Both the position numbers and the translations under genes were made by a program. Source: Erodium maritimum (taxonomy: Eukaryota; Streptophyta; Magnoliopsida; Geraniales; Geraniaceae). Taken from it: a stretch of DNA of 64,000 nucleotides. The stretch is from assembly GCA_963921825.1 (NCBI GenBank), contig OY997593.1:49398039-49462038 (forward strand), in the 5' to 3' direction. Numbering within the stretch: the first letter of the stretch is position 1; each line of letters begins with the position of its first letter. The notes under the pieces were generated by a model. That model did not search any database. It worked only from the letters and a program-made list of their open reading frames with translations, and had not been told where the DNA came from. Of this stretch, positions 46,408 to 59,725 are shown piece after piece.

Positions 46408-49400
46408 TGTCACACCCCAAATCCGGTTTTGACCGGACTCGAGACGTGAACTAAACTAAAAAAAAAAAAAAAAAAAAAGTAAATTTGAATAACATAAATT
46501 GCCGGAATTTAGTTCCAAATCACAATAACAGTGTCGCGAGTCAAACACTCAAATCCAAATAAATAAAACGCAGTTTAGTTCATAAACAGGAATAGTACGT
46601 CTCTACTACAAGACAAACCGCCGGAATCTCGATGAGCTCTCGAGCTCTGAGACGTCCTCTAAACCGACTCACCATCGAAACCTGTAAGACAGAAAAAAAA
46701 ACAAAGGGGGTGAGCTTACGCTCAGTAGGAAAAAGTAGTAACAGGAAAGGTCTTCCGCTCCGTCGCCAAAGTTACTCGATTCATAACACTTATTAATAAA
46801 CGACACAACAACAGAAACCAATAGGAACACAACATTATCGATAATAGATCCAAGATAAAGAACCATATAAACAGTACGACATTCTTCTACGACCTCGACT
46901 ACAAACGTCACCAAACCCGACATCATACGAACATGAGAAAAGGACACCGAGCGGTTCTCAACACCCAACCCTGGGACATTATACTACTAAGATCACTACG
47001 AACGTTACTCAGATCTGATATCACACAACATAAGACAAGTACCCATGACAATCCAATCACCACGCACAACACAACAAATACATCACACAGTTCGTTGTCG
47101 AACACCCGTAACGTTAACACTCGAGTCACACAAGAATCACATAACAGGCATAGGTAACCACAGCGTGCCAAACTAGTCAACACCCATAGTAAATCATTAG
47201 CAACCATACACACAGTAAGTGTCCAATAATACGCCGGATCACACAGCACGACTCAACCATATCGTACCGGAATATACCATCGGTCTAGATGTCTTCCCGG
47301 ACACACAACATCGGGGTGAAACAATATACCGGAAACGCACATCGGTCTTCCCGGAAACGCACATCGGGGTAAACAAGCAATACAACATACCAGAATGCAC
47401 CATCGGTCTTCCCGGAAACACACGTCGGGGTAAATCACATAACAACATACCAGATCGACACACACCTCGGTCGGGTAACAATTCACAACGCACAATACCA
47501 TACCAAACATATTACACCGAACTTATCATACCGTCGAAGCTTACCGCCATAACTTACCAATCGCACCACATCGGTCTATCATTCACCCGATCATATCACA
47601 AGAAAACCATTCATATCAAATTCATCACATTCATTCAACCAATCATATCACGAGGCAACCATTCATATCACACTCATCACATTCATTCAACCAACCATAT
47701 CACGAGACAACCATTTATATCACAATTCATATAACATACCATGATTCTTAAAGTAATCGAAGAAGATACTATACGTTGACATATAAGGACGATTAACCAC
47801 AATCAAACACAACCAACTCACAATCCTAAGGCCCGACATGACCACATGTGATTCTACAGCACGACAATTCCCATAATTGAAAGACGGTTATTCTAGTTAA
47901 TCACATCCTATATGCAAACTAAGACTTTACCGGTTATTACGTCCTATATGCATACTATTAACATTCTTTAAATAAAAGCGGTAATTACTACTCTTCCCTA
48001 CCTCAAGTGCTTTCCAAACGCTTAGTCACACGAACACCTAGTAGTCTCTTCCTCCGAGCTCGAGAATAAAGTCTAGGATCATAAATTAATACTATAATTA
48101 ATAAACATTCAAGGTCGGTTTTAATATAAAATACCTAAACTAACCCCAATTTCTCAACTTATCAAAATGGGCCCGGAAGGCCCACTTTGGCCGGAAACGG
48201 GAAAACGTCCCTCAGGACTCCGAAAATTTCCCTTTTCGTAACTATCAATCATAATTAATTTACTTGTTCCAACACACTTGACGGAATTAAATTCCGAGCT
48301 CCGAGCGTCCTAAATTCGCAATTAAAGTTTCCAAACGTTTTTCCCGAAATTTCATGAATCACATCCATAATTCGTTCCAGGTGAGAAATTAACGTCCCGG
48401 GGTTCACCCAAGACCGTCCAAGTACGAAACCACCAAGTCCCGGCCATGTGGGCCCCACGGCCACAAATGGCTGTGGGTGGCCGGACCGGAACGGGCCGGT
48501 CACGGTCCAAAAGGGCCGACTATGGGCGGTCCTCCCTTTGTCCGACTATGGCCGATCCTCCCTTCCTCCGATAGCCGGATTCCGGCGACCGGCAGGAGCT
48601 CCGGCGAACTCCCGGTCGCCGGAAAAATACTTCCTTTCTCCTAACAAGTTCCTAACTAGTTCTAGGTTCTCCACGACACCAATATTAAGCTCTAGATCTT
48701 CAAATTTCACCTCAAACACTCCAAAGTTTCAAGACTCATGGTGGGTTTCATCAAAAACACAAAACCCCAAATGATTTCCACATAAATCATCCATTTTCTT
48801 CTCATAAACAAACATCTAACAACAATAACTCAAAACTTAACCATTTCATGCAATTTCTATGGAAACCCATAACTACAAATTGATTGAAAGTAGATTGTTA
48901 GAGCTTACTTACATTAGAAATGGATAGATGAAGAGGATTAAGAGGTTTTTGAGAAGATTTGGTGAAGAAATGCCACTGAAGGAGCTCCCTTTCTCTTGCT
49001 TCTTCTTCAAGCTTCAATGGAGTTTTCTCCTTTCTCCGTTTAGCTAAGGGGTTCGGCCAAGGTGAGTGAAATGCTGAATTTGTTGCCCCATGTGGTCTTA
49101 TCCTCATGGTGGAAATGTCTCTTTCGTCCTTTAGCCCCTCTCTCTCTCCTTTGTCCTTAAGTGGGGACCAATTGGTCTTTTCTCCCACTTTTCTTCCCCT
49201 CCAAGCTAACATGGACATGTGTCCATGTGGGGACAATCCCTACCCAAAATATCTCAGCTCATAATATATTTATTCGTTAATACTCCAAAATCGACCTAGT
49301 TTGACCCGAGTTTGACTTTTTCACAAAAGGTGTCACTTGAAAGGAAATGACCCAACTAAGCTAACTGTAACAATGACTAAGCTTTTTGGGTCCCGGAAAG

Positions 49401-49503
49401 GTCCTGGATGGCTCCCGGAGTCATCGGTTAGCTTTTCCGACAAAAAGTCAACTTTCGCCAAAAATCACTGGTTCGACCAGGATCGATCGAGGGCGGTCTT
49501 ACA
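46408..49503 (-). mobile_element. solo LTR, family B, nested in the chromovirus 5' LTR
   Basis: The plus strand begins TGTCACACCCCAAATCCGG and ends CGAGGGCGGTCTTACA. It is flanked by GTCCC at 46403-46407 and 49504-49508. The uninterrupted site GGGTCCCTGGTTGGG is present in the 3' LTR at about 61190, which proves the insertion. Length is 3096 bp, with no internal region. It is a fossil solo LTR, younger than the chromovirus. Confidence 0.93.
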
Positions 49504-50641
49504 GTCCCTGGTTGGGCCCATAGGTTTGTGGACTTGCCGTGCTGTAGAATTGCATGTGGGTACTTGGTTGTACCCGTAGGTTGTGTGTGTTCTGTGATCG
49601 TCGTGACTTGTCTATTGACTCATGTTGTGTTTGTGTGATTGACCTGTTGCACATTTGAAGTGTTGAAACCGCGTTTGTAGCGAATAAGTTGTGAATTGAA
49701 TGATGCGCGCGATGCAATATTTTCCATGTGATATTTGGCTGTGATTGTGATTGTTCTGGTGATACCTGGACGAGCTGTGCCCGAGAGGTGTGTCATACCT
49801 TTCGATGCGCGACCGGTAAAGTGCAGCGGGCTGTGTTTCCCGCGAGGTGTGTCGTACCTTCCGGCACGCGATCGGTAAAGTGCTGAGGCTTGATATTCCG
49901 CGTAGAGGTGTTTTCACCGCCTACCGACTAGCACTCGGGAAGTTTGCGCTTATTCCGCGAGGAGGTCGACCGCCTGGCCCGACTGTGTATCGGGGAAAGT
50001 GCGTGGGGCAGTGCCAGGCCCAGCGGGATTGCTACCGGAAACTGAGCAGAAGGTGTGTTGATCCTTTGTGATCTTGGGTGTTTGTGTGTGTGCTCAATGC
50101 AGTATTGTGTGTGTTTGCATTTGATTGTTGTAGATATGACTGGTGTCATGTGACTTCCTGTGTGAAATGGAGAGTTAAGGTATGGATGTTGAGTATTGAC
50201 CTTGTGACGGTTGGGTGTCATGTGGGAGATATGCATTCCCCTAAGTTTGAACTGGGCGTTGATAATTGTTTTACCTGTTTTAAACTGTTGGTTTGTTGAT
50301 GATTTACTAGTATGCCTTGGTCAGACGGGTATTCGTGGCGCTGAGCGAAATGCTCATCCCCTTTACTACTTTTCCTACAGGTTGGTCGTGAGTTGGTTAG
50401 AAGGACATCTCGAAGCTAGGGAGCTCAGAGCGAGAGTCGGGGTTTTGGGAAGTATTTAGAGATGTACTCCTTTTGTACCAAACTTATTTATTTTTGGACT
50501 TGAGCGTATGAATCATTTTATGTCAATTTATGTTGTTAAAGAGCATTTGGGATGATATTTTTGGTTTTAAAACTGTTTCCATTATGAATTTCTGGTTCAC
50601 GTCTCGAGTCCGGTCAAAATTGGATTTGGGGCGTGACAATT

Positions 50642-50652
50642 TGGTATCAGAG
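50642..50652 (+). other. primer-binding site of the chromovirus
   Basis: TGGTATCAGAG starts three bases after the 5' LTR ends and is complementary to the 3' end of plant initiator tRNA-Met, the usual primer of this group. It fixes the orientation and LTR boundary. Confidence 0.85.
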
Positions 50653-50923
50653 TCTGGTTTTCAAAACTTCGGACCGTACCTCAACTAGGTGGGTAGAGTT
50701 GAGTCATTAGGTTTTCCGTAGTGTGTCGATTACGCAATTCGGAAAGGTTCTACGCGTAGACTCGTGATGACGTGAGTCACGGTTCAGTGGAGTGGCTTAG
50801 TGTGATCGTTGTCTTGATTGGTTGACAGTTTTGGATTGATCGTTGTCTTGATTGGTATGGTCGCGGGTTGAGTGCTTTGTGCATGATTAATTTGAATGTC
50901 CCGCATACACGGATGGTTAGTAA

Positions 50924-51856
50924 TGTAAGAATCGCTCCTGGTCGATCCCGTTCGAACCGGTAAAAATTCTGGCGAAAGTTGACTTTCGGCCGGAAAAGTC
51001 AATCAATGACTTCGAGGGTCATTCGGGACCTTTCCGGGACCCAAAAAGCTTAGCCGTCGTTACGGTTAGCTTAGTTGGGTCGTTTCCTTTCAAATGACTA
51101 ATTTTACGAAAAAGTCAACTTTCGGTCAAACTAAGCCAAATTAAATACTAAGCCTAATTAAATTATTTGAGCTGGAGTTTTATTAGTTGGAAGTGGTCCC
51201 TACATGGACACTTGTCCATATTAGCTTGAAGGGGAATAAAAGGGGCTAAAAAGACCTTTTGACCCTTATTAGTTGGTCTTGAGAGGATAAGAGCAAGTGG
51301 CACTTTAGGGACTTCACCCTTAGGTTAAATGACTCAATTTTGGACCAATTCAGCTCATTTTTAGTGTGGTGGCCGAAATCTACAAGAGAGAGGGAGAAGA
51401 AGAGCTTCCATTGAAGCTTGAAGAAGAAGCAAGAGAAAGGAAGCTCCTTTAGAGCCATTTCTTCACCAAATCCTATCAAAAGCATCACCATCTTCATCAT
51501 CTCATCATTTCCAAGGTAAGTAAACTCTAACAATCTACTTTCAATCAATTTGAAGTTATGGGCTTACATAGAAATTGCAAGAACGTGTTGGGTTTTGGTT
51601 TAATTGTGGTTAGATGATTGTTTAGTGAAGAAGTGGTGAAGGTTTTGGTTAGAAATCAATTGTTTGTTGATGTTTGGAGGCAAACCATTATGAGTATTGA
51701 AGTTTGAGGGTTTTGGTGACTGATTTTAGAGTTTGATGATGTTAGAAATGGAGTTTTTGAAGTAGATTTTCGTGGAAACGAAGTTGGGGAAGAGGGAGTT
51801 TGATTCTGCCCAGATTTGGTACGGGAAGGGCCTCTTGTTGGGTCTCGAGGTAGGGT
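50924..51856 (+). mobile_element. family B LTR fragment in the chromovirus leader
   Basis: Starts TGTAAGAATCGCTCCTGGTC, matching the minus-strand starts of the family B LTRs at 32341 and 49503, and shares with them the GGTCATTCGGGACCTTTCCG region. Only the first part of the LTR is recognisable before Copia sequence begins at about 51857. It is a fossil fragment; the exact junction with the Copia element is uncertain. Confidence 0.65.
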
Positions 51857-54738
51857 TGGTGATGAACCAACTCGCAGCGGAAAATCAAGGAAAACCAAGA
51901 GACGATTAAAACCATGAAACAACTAACAAAGAATGGATTCACAAGAGAAAAATTCAGCACTATTTCTTACCAAAACAAGAACACCGGTTAACGAATGATT
52001 GGCTTGAGTCTCCAAGACGCCTACGTATACACATGGGAATCAAAGCCACGTAGTTCTTCTCTTTGAGGACTCAAGAACACAAAAATGGAGGTGGAAACTA
52101 GCCAAACCCAAAATGGTAGGAGGAGGGAGAGAAAAAAGTTGATTCCCATTTGTGTCTTGCATTTGTTATGTTGAAAAAAGAGGATTTAAACATAACAAAC
52201 CGCATACTTGTCTAAATAAAGGCATGAGACTAGCATGGTGACAAGTAAGGTGTAAATAGGACAAAGTATGGCAAGACAAGATTGGGTTAGGTGGTGAATC
52301 ACCAACACCTTAATCCTTGTCTTGCTTAATTAGTACTAATTAATCAAGACTTGATTAATTAGTTCCATGGGCCTTGGTTGCATGGGCCTTTCATGGGCCT
52401 CTTGGAACATGGCCCGTGGCCATTTCCAACGAGCTCCCGTGATTCGCTCAGCGCCTCCAAGCCTTTCATACCGGAAATGTCCAACATTATCCGACGCGAC
52501 CAATCCTAAGACTCCAAGCCTTGTCTCGATCCGTAAAGTCCTATTCACTTACGGGCACATGACCCAAAACCCAGTTTTGGTCATGTCTTGAGACAACTCC
52601 CTTTTGGCCATTCTCCATAAAAGTGTCAATGAGTTTCATCCTCCGGTGTGACCCTTAGGTTTATGCATGTCAATAGATCAACATAAAATCCCATTTTACT
52701 TGATCCTATTTAAGTGGCAACTAACAAGACTTTAGTATTGCCTGACACTGCATAACGAATTGACCCTGTCGATTCTAACCTTTCCGTCGTCCCTGTCATT
52801 ATCCTTTTATCTCCGATATCCTGATTGAGATAAGGCATAGAGCCGTCATCCATATTATTCTCAATCATTGTTCCTTGATATGTGAGATGACTAAATATCT
52901 GATACCCAGTATCATGTGCATGGTCATGCTATTCTTTCAGTCACTCTCGATCAAGCGGCCGAGAACCGATATCTTTCTCATACCTTAGTATGAGGGATAA
53001 ATCCCTTAGCCGTCTTTCGTGTCACTCATGTAGCCCGTCCCCAAGCCAATCTTGGCCGTTATGGAAGCCCTGTTACGGACAACGTTAGGCTCAGGTCAAA
53101 CTCAGTTGTTGACTACATAGCGATCACAAAGACTCCTTGGTCTAAGGATACATGACAAGCTACGACAATGAATATGTTCATGACTTGATCTATGACACAT
53201 ATTCATGTCGGGTCGTCCAATATCATGTCCCACATGATATCTATGATCAGACTCCGGAATCCCATTCCAATGACTAACAGAACGTAAGCCATAAAGAGCC
53301 ATCTTTCATACTAGTCGCTTCTAGTAAAGCTTTGTTGACTAGGGACCCATCCAGTGTGATCTATCTCGATCTATGGTTCTATTCGTATGGTGGGCATATA
53401 GCCGCTTTAATTTTATTGCTAACGATGATATATACATTTGGACATTTAGGATTGAACTACGGGCACTAAGACTAACAATCTCCCACTTTCCCTAGTTCCA
53501 ATCTCAACTCCAATATGTCCCTATCGACTTTACGTGTCTAACATGTTTAGGCAGCGACAGTGCCTTAGTCAAAGGGTAGGCTATGTTATCATCTGTTGCA
53601 ATATAGGTTATCTTCACTTCACCTCAGTTCAGTATTTCTCTGATTAGGTGGATACGTCGTAGTACATGTTTGGATTTGTTATGCGATCTGGGCTTTTAGC
53701 TTGCACAATGGCCCTTGTGTTGTCGCAAAATGGATTCACCGGGCTGGATGGGTTTTTAATTACACCCAACCCTGCCGTGAATTTCCAAATCCACATAGCC
53801 TCCTTAGCTGCCTCTGCAGCATCCATGTACTAGGCCTCTGTTGTAGATTCGGCAATGGTATCTTGCTTTACGCTCTCCCAGCTAAAGCTCTACCATTCAG
53901 CATAAACACATATCCTGACTGACTTCTAAAGTCATCTGGATTTGTCTTGGAAAACTAGCATCTACTCATCCTTCGACATCTAGTTCAACATCATTTTTCC
54001 CCTGGGTTAGACTGATGTCTACTGGTACAACATAAGGCTTACGAGACATCCGGTCTCATACATGTCATGGCATATATGATCGATCCTACCCCCAGGCGCA
54101 TAGGATTCTCATCATCTTTTTCAGCTCATCAGGTGTCTTAGGACACCGAGTCTTGCTGAGATGAATGCCATGACTAGTGGGTAAGAGTCCTTTCTTTGAA
54201 TCGAGCATTAAGAACCTACTCAATGCCTTGTTCACATAGGTTCCCTGACTTAAATACAAGACCCTTTTGGTGCGATCTCTACATATCTTAATCCTTAAGA
54301 TATAAGAAGCATCGCCTAAGTCCTTTATTGAAAAACGCTTTCTCAACCAAGCTTTAATCTCGTGCAAGGTTTGGATGTCGTTTTCAATGAGAACCAGAAA
54401 GGTAATCTTGCTCCCACTAGCCTTCTTATAAACGCAAGATTTATCCTCGTTCTTGATTAAGCTAAATCCAATTACAGCTTCATCAAAACGAAGGATCCAA
54501 CTCCGAGAAGTTCGTTTCAATCCATAAATGGATTTCAACAACATATAAATCTTTCCCTTATTCTTCGGATCATCAATACCATTGGGCCGAGACATGCAAA
54601 CGTACTCAGTCAAATTTCTATTAAGGAAAGCGGTTTTGACATCCACTTGCCATATCTCGTAATTATGATACGCAATTATGTTAAGAAGAATTTGGATCGA
54701 TTTTGACCATAGCCACTAGGGAGAAGGTTTCCTCATTG
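51857..54738 (-). mobile_element. partial Copia element, minus strand
   Basis: Minus-strand parts in order: reverse transcriptase (about 54738-54090, with YEIWQVDVKTAFLN, IYMLLKSIYGLKRTSRSW and IKDLGDASYILRIKI), RNase H (about 53830-53640, with EAAKEAMWIWKF and CDNTRAIVQAK), purine tract (53492-53478, GGGAAAGTGGGAG), then the 3' LTR (53477-51857, TGTTAGTC...TCATCACCA, about 1.62 kb). Gag, integrase and the 5' LTR are absent, and what remains is broken in several places. It is a fossil within the chromovirus leader. Confidence 0.8.
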
Positions 54739-54916
54739 TGCGGGTTTTCTTTATTGTGTTAAAACTAGTTGTGGTTGGGCTAAGTATAGACATAATGTTT
54801 TGTTCGAGTGCGATCCTTGCGAATCGTGTGTGAACGTTAGTACCTTGAGCGCGTCGCCTTCATGCGAATTTATGAATTGAACGTGTGCGTATATCCGTGC
54901 AGCGGATATCGACGAC

Positions 54917-56113
54917 ATGGAGAGTGTGCCTGTACCACGAGGTAGGAGAGGCAGACCGGCTGGGGCACGAGTACAGCCGCTTGCCATCGAGCCGGCAGGG
55001 GCAGTGGGTGTCCAGAGTGCTCCCACCGAGGAGTTTGGGGCTTCCGCCCAGGGTCCCGTCGGTCGCAGATCCGGCTACGGCGACTGCTCTAGGCGAGCTG
55101 ACTCGCACTGTACAGAGCTTAGTGACGATCTTGGCCCAGATTGAAGCCGCGGCTCCGGCTTTGGAGACCGTACCTGCTGCCGCCGCAGTTGTTCCAGCGA
55201 GGCCTATTCAGGCCGAGGGCCAACCCATGCGCTGAGAGATTTTCTGAGGCTCGACACGCCTACGTTCTCCGAGGAGCCAGACCCCGATGTTGCAGAGAGG
55301 TGGCTGGACCAGATTACCCGGAACCTGGACACATCCGGCATCGTGGATGATCACACGAGAGTGACCTTCGCGGTTCATCAGCTGAGGGGTGATGCCTTCC
55401 ACTGGTGAAGGCGCGTGCAGGACAGGTTCGGGGACGATTATCTTACGTTCCGGGAGGTATTTCTGGAGCAGTACTTTCCGGAGTCAGCCTATGAGGATCG
55501 ACACCAGCAGTTCCTGGAGCTGCGACAGGGCGAGAGGACAGTGGCAGAGTATGAGGCTAGATTCACAGCATTGTCCCGCTTTGCACCAGAGACGGTGATG
55601 ACTGAGGCGAGCCAATGCAGACGGTTCAAGGGGGGACTCAGTGCTCCGATTCTAGATCGAGTCACCGCCCTGAGGATTCGGGTGTACTCCGAGTTGGTGG
55701 GCACGACGTTAGCCATGTAGCGACGTTTCAGGGAGGCCGCAAGGGCCCAGGAGATTCGGCAGCGACCGAGCAGCTTCCTTAGACCGTCCGAGATCCGGGA
55801 CCCGAGGCGGCAGAGGACAACATGATTCTTCCGACCAGAGGCTCAGCCAGGCGGGTCGAGACCGGCAAGATCGATGGCATCATTTGGGCCCGCTGCGTCA
55901 GAGCGGAGGCCAGTGTGTTATCTATGCCACCATCCGGGTCATCTGAGCGGGGAGTTCCCGAGGGGTGGGAGTCCCGTAGCTCGTCCAACGAGTAGTCAGA
56001 CCGGGCTGGAGAGGAGGCCGAGTAGCGGCGAGTTCAGGTGCTACCGCTGCGGCCAGCACGGGCACATTGCTATCAGCTGCCCCGAGCAGGACGGAGGGAC
56101 GTCGGCACAGTGA
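54917..56113 (+). pseudogene. chromovirus gag region
   Basis: Recognisable gag parts: a basic start (VPRGRRGRPAG), the retrotrans-gag core (FREVFLEQYFPESAYED, FLELRQGERTVAEYEARFTA) at about 55440-55600, and a zinc knuckle CYRCGQHGHIAISCPEQ at about 56037-56087 with canonical C-X2-C-X4-H-X4-C spacing. Gag would form the particle that packages element RNA. The region is broken in several places. Confidence 0.8.
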
Positions 56114-56379
56114 CCACAACGATCGCATACAGGACAGTCACCTTAGTTGCGTTTGCGTCAGACCCAGCCGCCGAGGTTCCCGCGGCCGACTACGAGCGTG
56201 CCAGCCCCGAGACAGTAGTCGAGGTCCACACAGCCGGTGGTCCTTCCACCACCTCCGAGGCAGAGATCGCAGACTTCACAGGGTAGAGTGTATGTGATAC
56301 CGACTCTCGAGCTGAGGGACGCCCTGCTGATCATGAGACCACTCAAGGTACGTGCTTATTATATAATTCCTGGGCATCG

Positions 56380-59300
56380 TTTTTATTTGATACTGGGGCG
56401 TCGCACTCTTTTATTTTTTCGACTTTTGCTGAGACGTTAGGGCTAAAAGTGGAGCCTTTGAGTCCACCCTTATGCCTCGACACCCCGATTACGGGTGATG
56501 TGGTTTTGACTAGTGTATGTCGTGCGTGTGAGATTAGAGTAGCTGACCGTCCTTTTCTTGGTGATCATCTTGTGTTTAACATGACGAACTTTGATGTGAT
56601 TTTGGAATGGATTGGCTGGCGAGATACGAGGCGTCTATCGACTGCTATCGGCGACAAGTGACGATGGTATCGGGAAACACGCCAGTTACGTGTATACTGG
56701 GCAGTAGGAGCGGAGTTCTCCTATCAGCACTATCCGTCGGGGAGGGAGTGCCGACCGTGCCGAGCCGAGGGCTGCCATGAGTAGTGTGTGAATTCCCTGA
56801 GGTCTTCCCCGAGGAGCTAACTGGGTTGCCGCCAATTCGCGAGGTCGAGTTCGGGATTGACCTGATGCCAGGGACGGCACCGATAACTATGGCATCGTAC
56901 AAGTTCACGCTAGCAGAGTTGACCGAGCTGAAGCGTCAGCTCGAGGAACTCCGGGAGAAGGGGTTTATCCGTCCGAGCACATCGCCGTGGGGAGCGCCAG
57001 CACTCTTCGTGAAGAAGAAGAGTGGAGCGCGTAGGATGTGTATAGACTACCGGAAGTTGAACCGGGTCACGGTGAAGAACCGATACCCGATACCGTGGAT
57101 CAACGATTTGTTCGACCAGTTGAGAGGGGAGAAATGCTTCTCGAAGATCGATCTACGATCCGGATACTACCACTTGTGAGTTCGGGAGGAGGACATTGTG
57201 AAGACCGCATTTCGGACGCAGTATGGGCATTACGAGTTCTTGGTGATGTCGTTTGCGCTGACGAACGCACCTGCAGCATTCATGGATCTGATGAACAGTA
57301 TCTTTTGGCCATTCTGAGATCAGTTCGTAGTGGTGTTCGTGGACGACATCTTGATCCACTCATCGAGCGAGGAGGCGCACGAGGAGCATTTGAGGATGGT
57401 TCTAACCTTGCCGCGCACACATCAGTTGTACGCCAACCTAGAGAAGTGCGAGTTTTGGCTCGCTGAGGTGAAATTCCTCGGACACGTTGTGTCCCGTGAG
57501 GGTATACTGGTCGATCCGGCGAAGATCGACGGAGTTTCGAAATGGGCGCGACCCACGAGCGTCTTCGAGATCCACAGCTTCTTGGGTTTGGAAGGTTACT
57601 ACAGACGGTTCGTCCAGGACTTCACACGCCTGGCCGCGTCGATGACTTCCCTGACGCGCAAGGGAGTCGGGTTTGTGTGGACTGATGACTGTGAGCGCTC
57701 CTCCACAGAGCTGAAGGCTCGTCTGACTACCGCTCCAGTGTTGATAGTGCCGGAGCGCGGGATTGGGTATGATGTTTACTGTGATGCGTCCGGTGAGGGA
57801 CTGAGTTGTGTGTTGATGCAGTCAGGTAAGGTAGTTGCCTATGGCTCCAGGCAGTTGAAGACGCATGAGCGCAACTGCCCTACCCATGACTTGGAGTTGG
57901 CGGCGGCCATTTTCGCGCTGAAGAACTAGAGACATTACTTGTATGGCGAGAGATTTCAGGTGTTCACGGATCACAAGAGTCTCAAGTACATCTTTTCCCA
58001 GCGAGACCTGAACATACGTTAGCGATGACGGATGGAGCTACTAGAGGAATACGACTTCGAGCTACTCTACCATCCGGGCAAGGCGAATGTGGTTGCCGAC
58101 GCCCTGAGTAGGAAGTCGAGGCACTGCCTCGCTAGCATATCAGTCCGAGAGTGGGACATGATGAGGGAGTTGGGCACGTTTGGGCTTGAACTGGATGAGG
58201 TTACTGGTGGCGTGGCTATGTGTTCATTGGTGGCTCAGCCCACACTACTTGCGCAAGTATTAGAGGCGCAGTCTAAGGATGCCGAGGCGACAGAGATCCG
58301 GGAGAGGGTTATCAGCGGTGTCGACGGAGAGGGCTGGGAGTATGGTGCTGATCAGGGGTTGCGGTACCGAGGAAGGTTGTATGTGCCGCATGGCTGTAAA
58401 GACGACTTGTTGAGAGAGTCTCATCATTCGCGTCTTACGATGCACCCGGGGGGCACTAAGATGTATCGAGATATCAGGCGACAGTTTTGGTGGAGCAGGA
58501 TGCGGAGAGCGGTTGCAGAGTTCGTATCGAGGTGCCTCATTTTTTGTCAACAAGTGAAGGCCGAGCATCAGCATCCCGCTGGATTATTGCAGCCACTGTC
58601 GATTGCACAGTGGAAGTGGGAGCACATCATGATGGACTTCGTGAGTGGTTTGCCGAGATCGCCGAGGGGACATGATGCAGTTAGGGTGGTGGTCGATCGG
58701 TTGACAAAGTCGGCTCACTTCCTAGCCATGAGGATGACTGATACCGTTGACGCTTTGAGTCGCCTGTACATCCGTGAGATTATCCGTCTCCACGGGGTCC
58801 TAGTGTCGGTGGTGTTCGACAAGGATCCTCGTTTCACTTCCAGGTTTTGAGAGAGTCTGAGACAGCATTGGGGACAAAGGTCCTACTCATCATAGCGTAC
58901 CACCCACAGACAAACGGCCAGTCAAAGTGCAGGATTCAGATTTTGGAGGACATGTTACGGGCCTGTGTGTTAGACTTCAGAGGGTCATGGGAGGACCACC
59001 TACCGTTAGCCGAGTTCGCCTACAACAACAACTTCCAGGCTAGTATCGGAATGGCACCGTTCGAAGCGTTGTATGGGAGGCCGTGTCGATTGCCCGTATG
59101 CTGGGCAAAAGTGGGGGATAACAGTTTACTTGGTCCGGAGCTGGTCCGAGAGACGACCGAGAAGGTCGCGCTGATACGTGAGCGGTTGAGAACAACGCAG
59201 AGTCGACTGAAGAGCTATGCAGATAAACGACGCCGACCTCTCGAGTTCACAGTCGGTGATCATGTATTCCTGAAGGTGAGTCCGAAGAAGGTAATGGTAC

Positions 59301-59653
59301 GATTTAACCGCGGTGGAGGCAAGTTAGCCCCGCGGTATATCGGGCCTTTCGAGATCTTGGGCAGAGTGGGAGCCGTTGCGTACCGCCTCGCATTACAACC
59401 GCAGCTTGGGAATGTCCATAACGTCTTCCACGTTTCCCAACTGCGGAAGTATAATGCGGACCTCTCCCACGTCATTGAGTGGGCAGACATTAAGGTAGCC
59501 GAGGATGTCTCTTATGAGGAGCAGACGGTTAGGATATTGGATACACAGGAGCAAGTCTTGCGTGGCAAGACTATCCGACTCGTACGGGTGTAGTGGCGGC
59601 ACCACGGAGAAGAGTCGACCTGGGAGCGTGAGGAAGAGGTTCGCGCAAAGTAC
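56380..59653 (+). pseudogene. chromovirus pol region
   Basis: Domains in order: aspartic protease (FDTGASHSF-type site at about 56390), reverse transcriptase (about 56870-57420, with [31 protein letters not shown] and [11 protein letters not shown]), RNase H (about 57765-58100, with [20 protein letters not shown] and HPGKANVVADALSR), integrase (about 58420-59120, with WWSRMRRAVAEFV, HPQTNGQS, WEDHLPLAEFAYNNNFQASI), then GPFEILGRVGAVAYRLALQP and the chromodomain-like WEREEEVRAKYP. The order and ending identify a Gypsy chromovirus. It is broken in several places. Confidence 0.9.
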
Positions 59654-59725
59654 CCCAACCTGTTCGATCCCTGAGGTACGTTCGTTTTTAAAATCGCGGA
59701 CGAAATTCCTTTAAAGGGGGTAGAT

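Larger units (their letters stand above)
44996..50638 (+). repeat. 5' LTR of the chromovirus, with nested solo LTR
   Basis: Begins TGTAAGAACCGCCTTCGGTC and ends TTGGATTTGGGGCGTGACA. Subtracting the nested insertion gives about 2.54 kb, against 2.60 kb for the 3' LTR. It includes a long GAA run and a block of four or five short repeats with GGAGCCTACCACGGC (about 45895-46050), both present in the 3' LTR. Confidence 0.9.
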
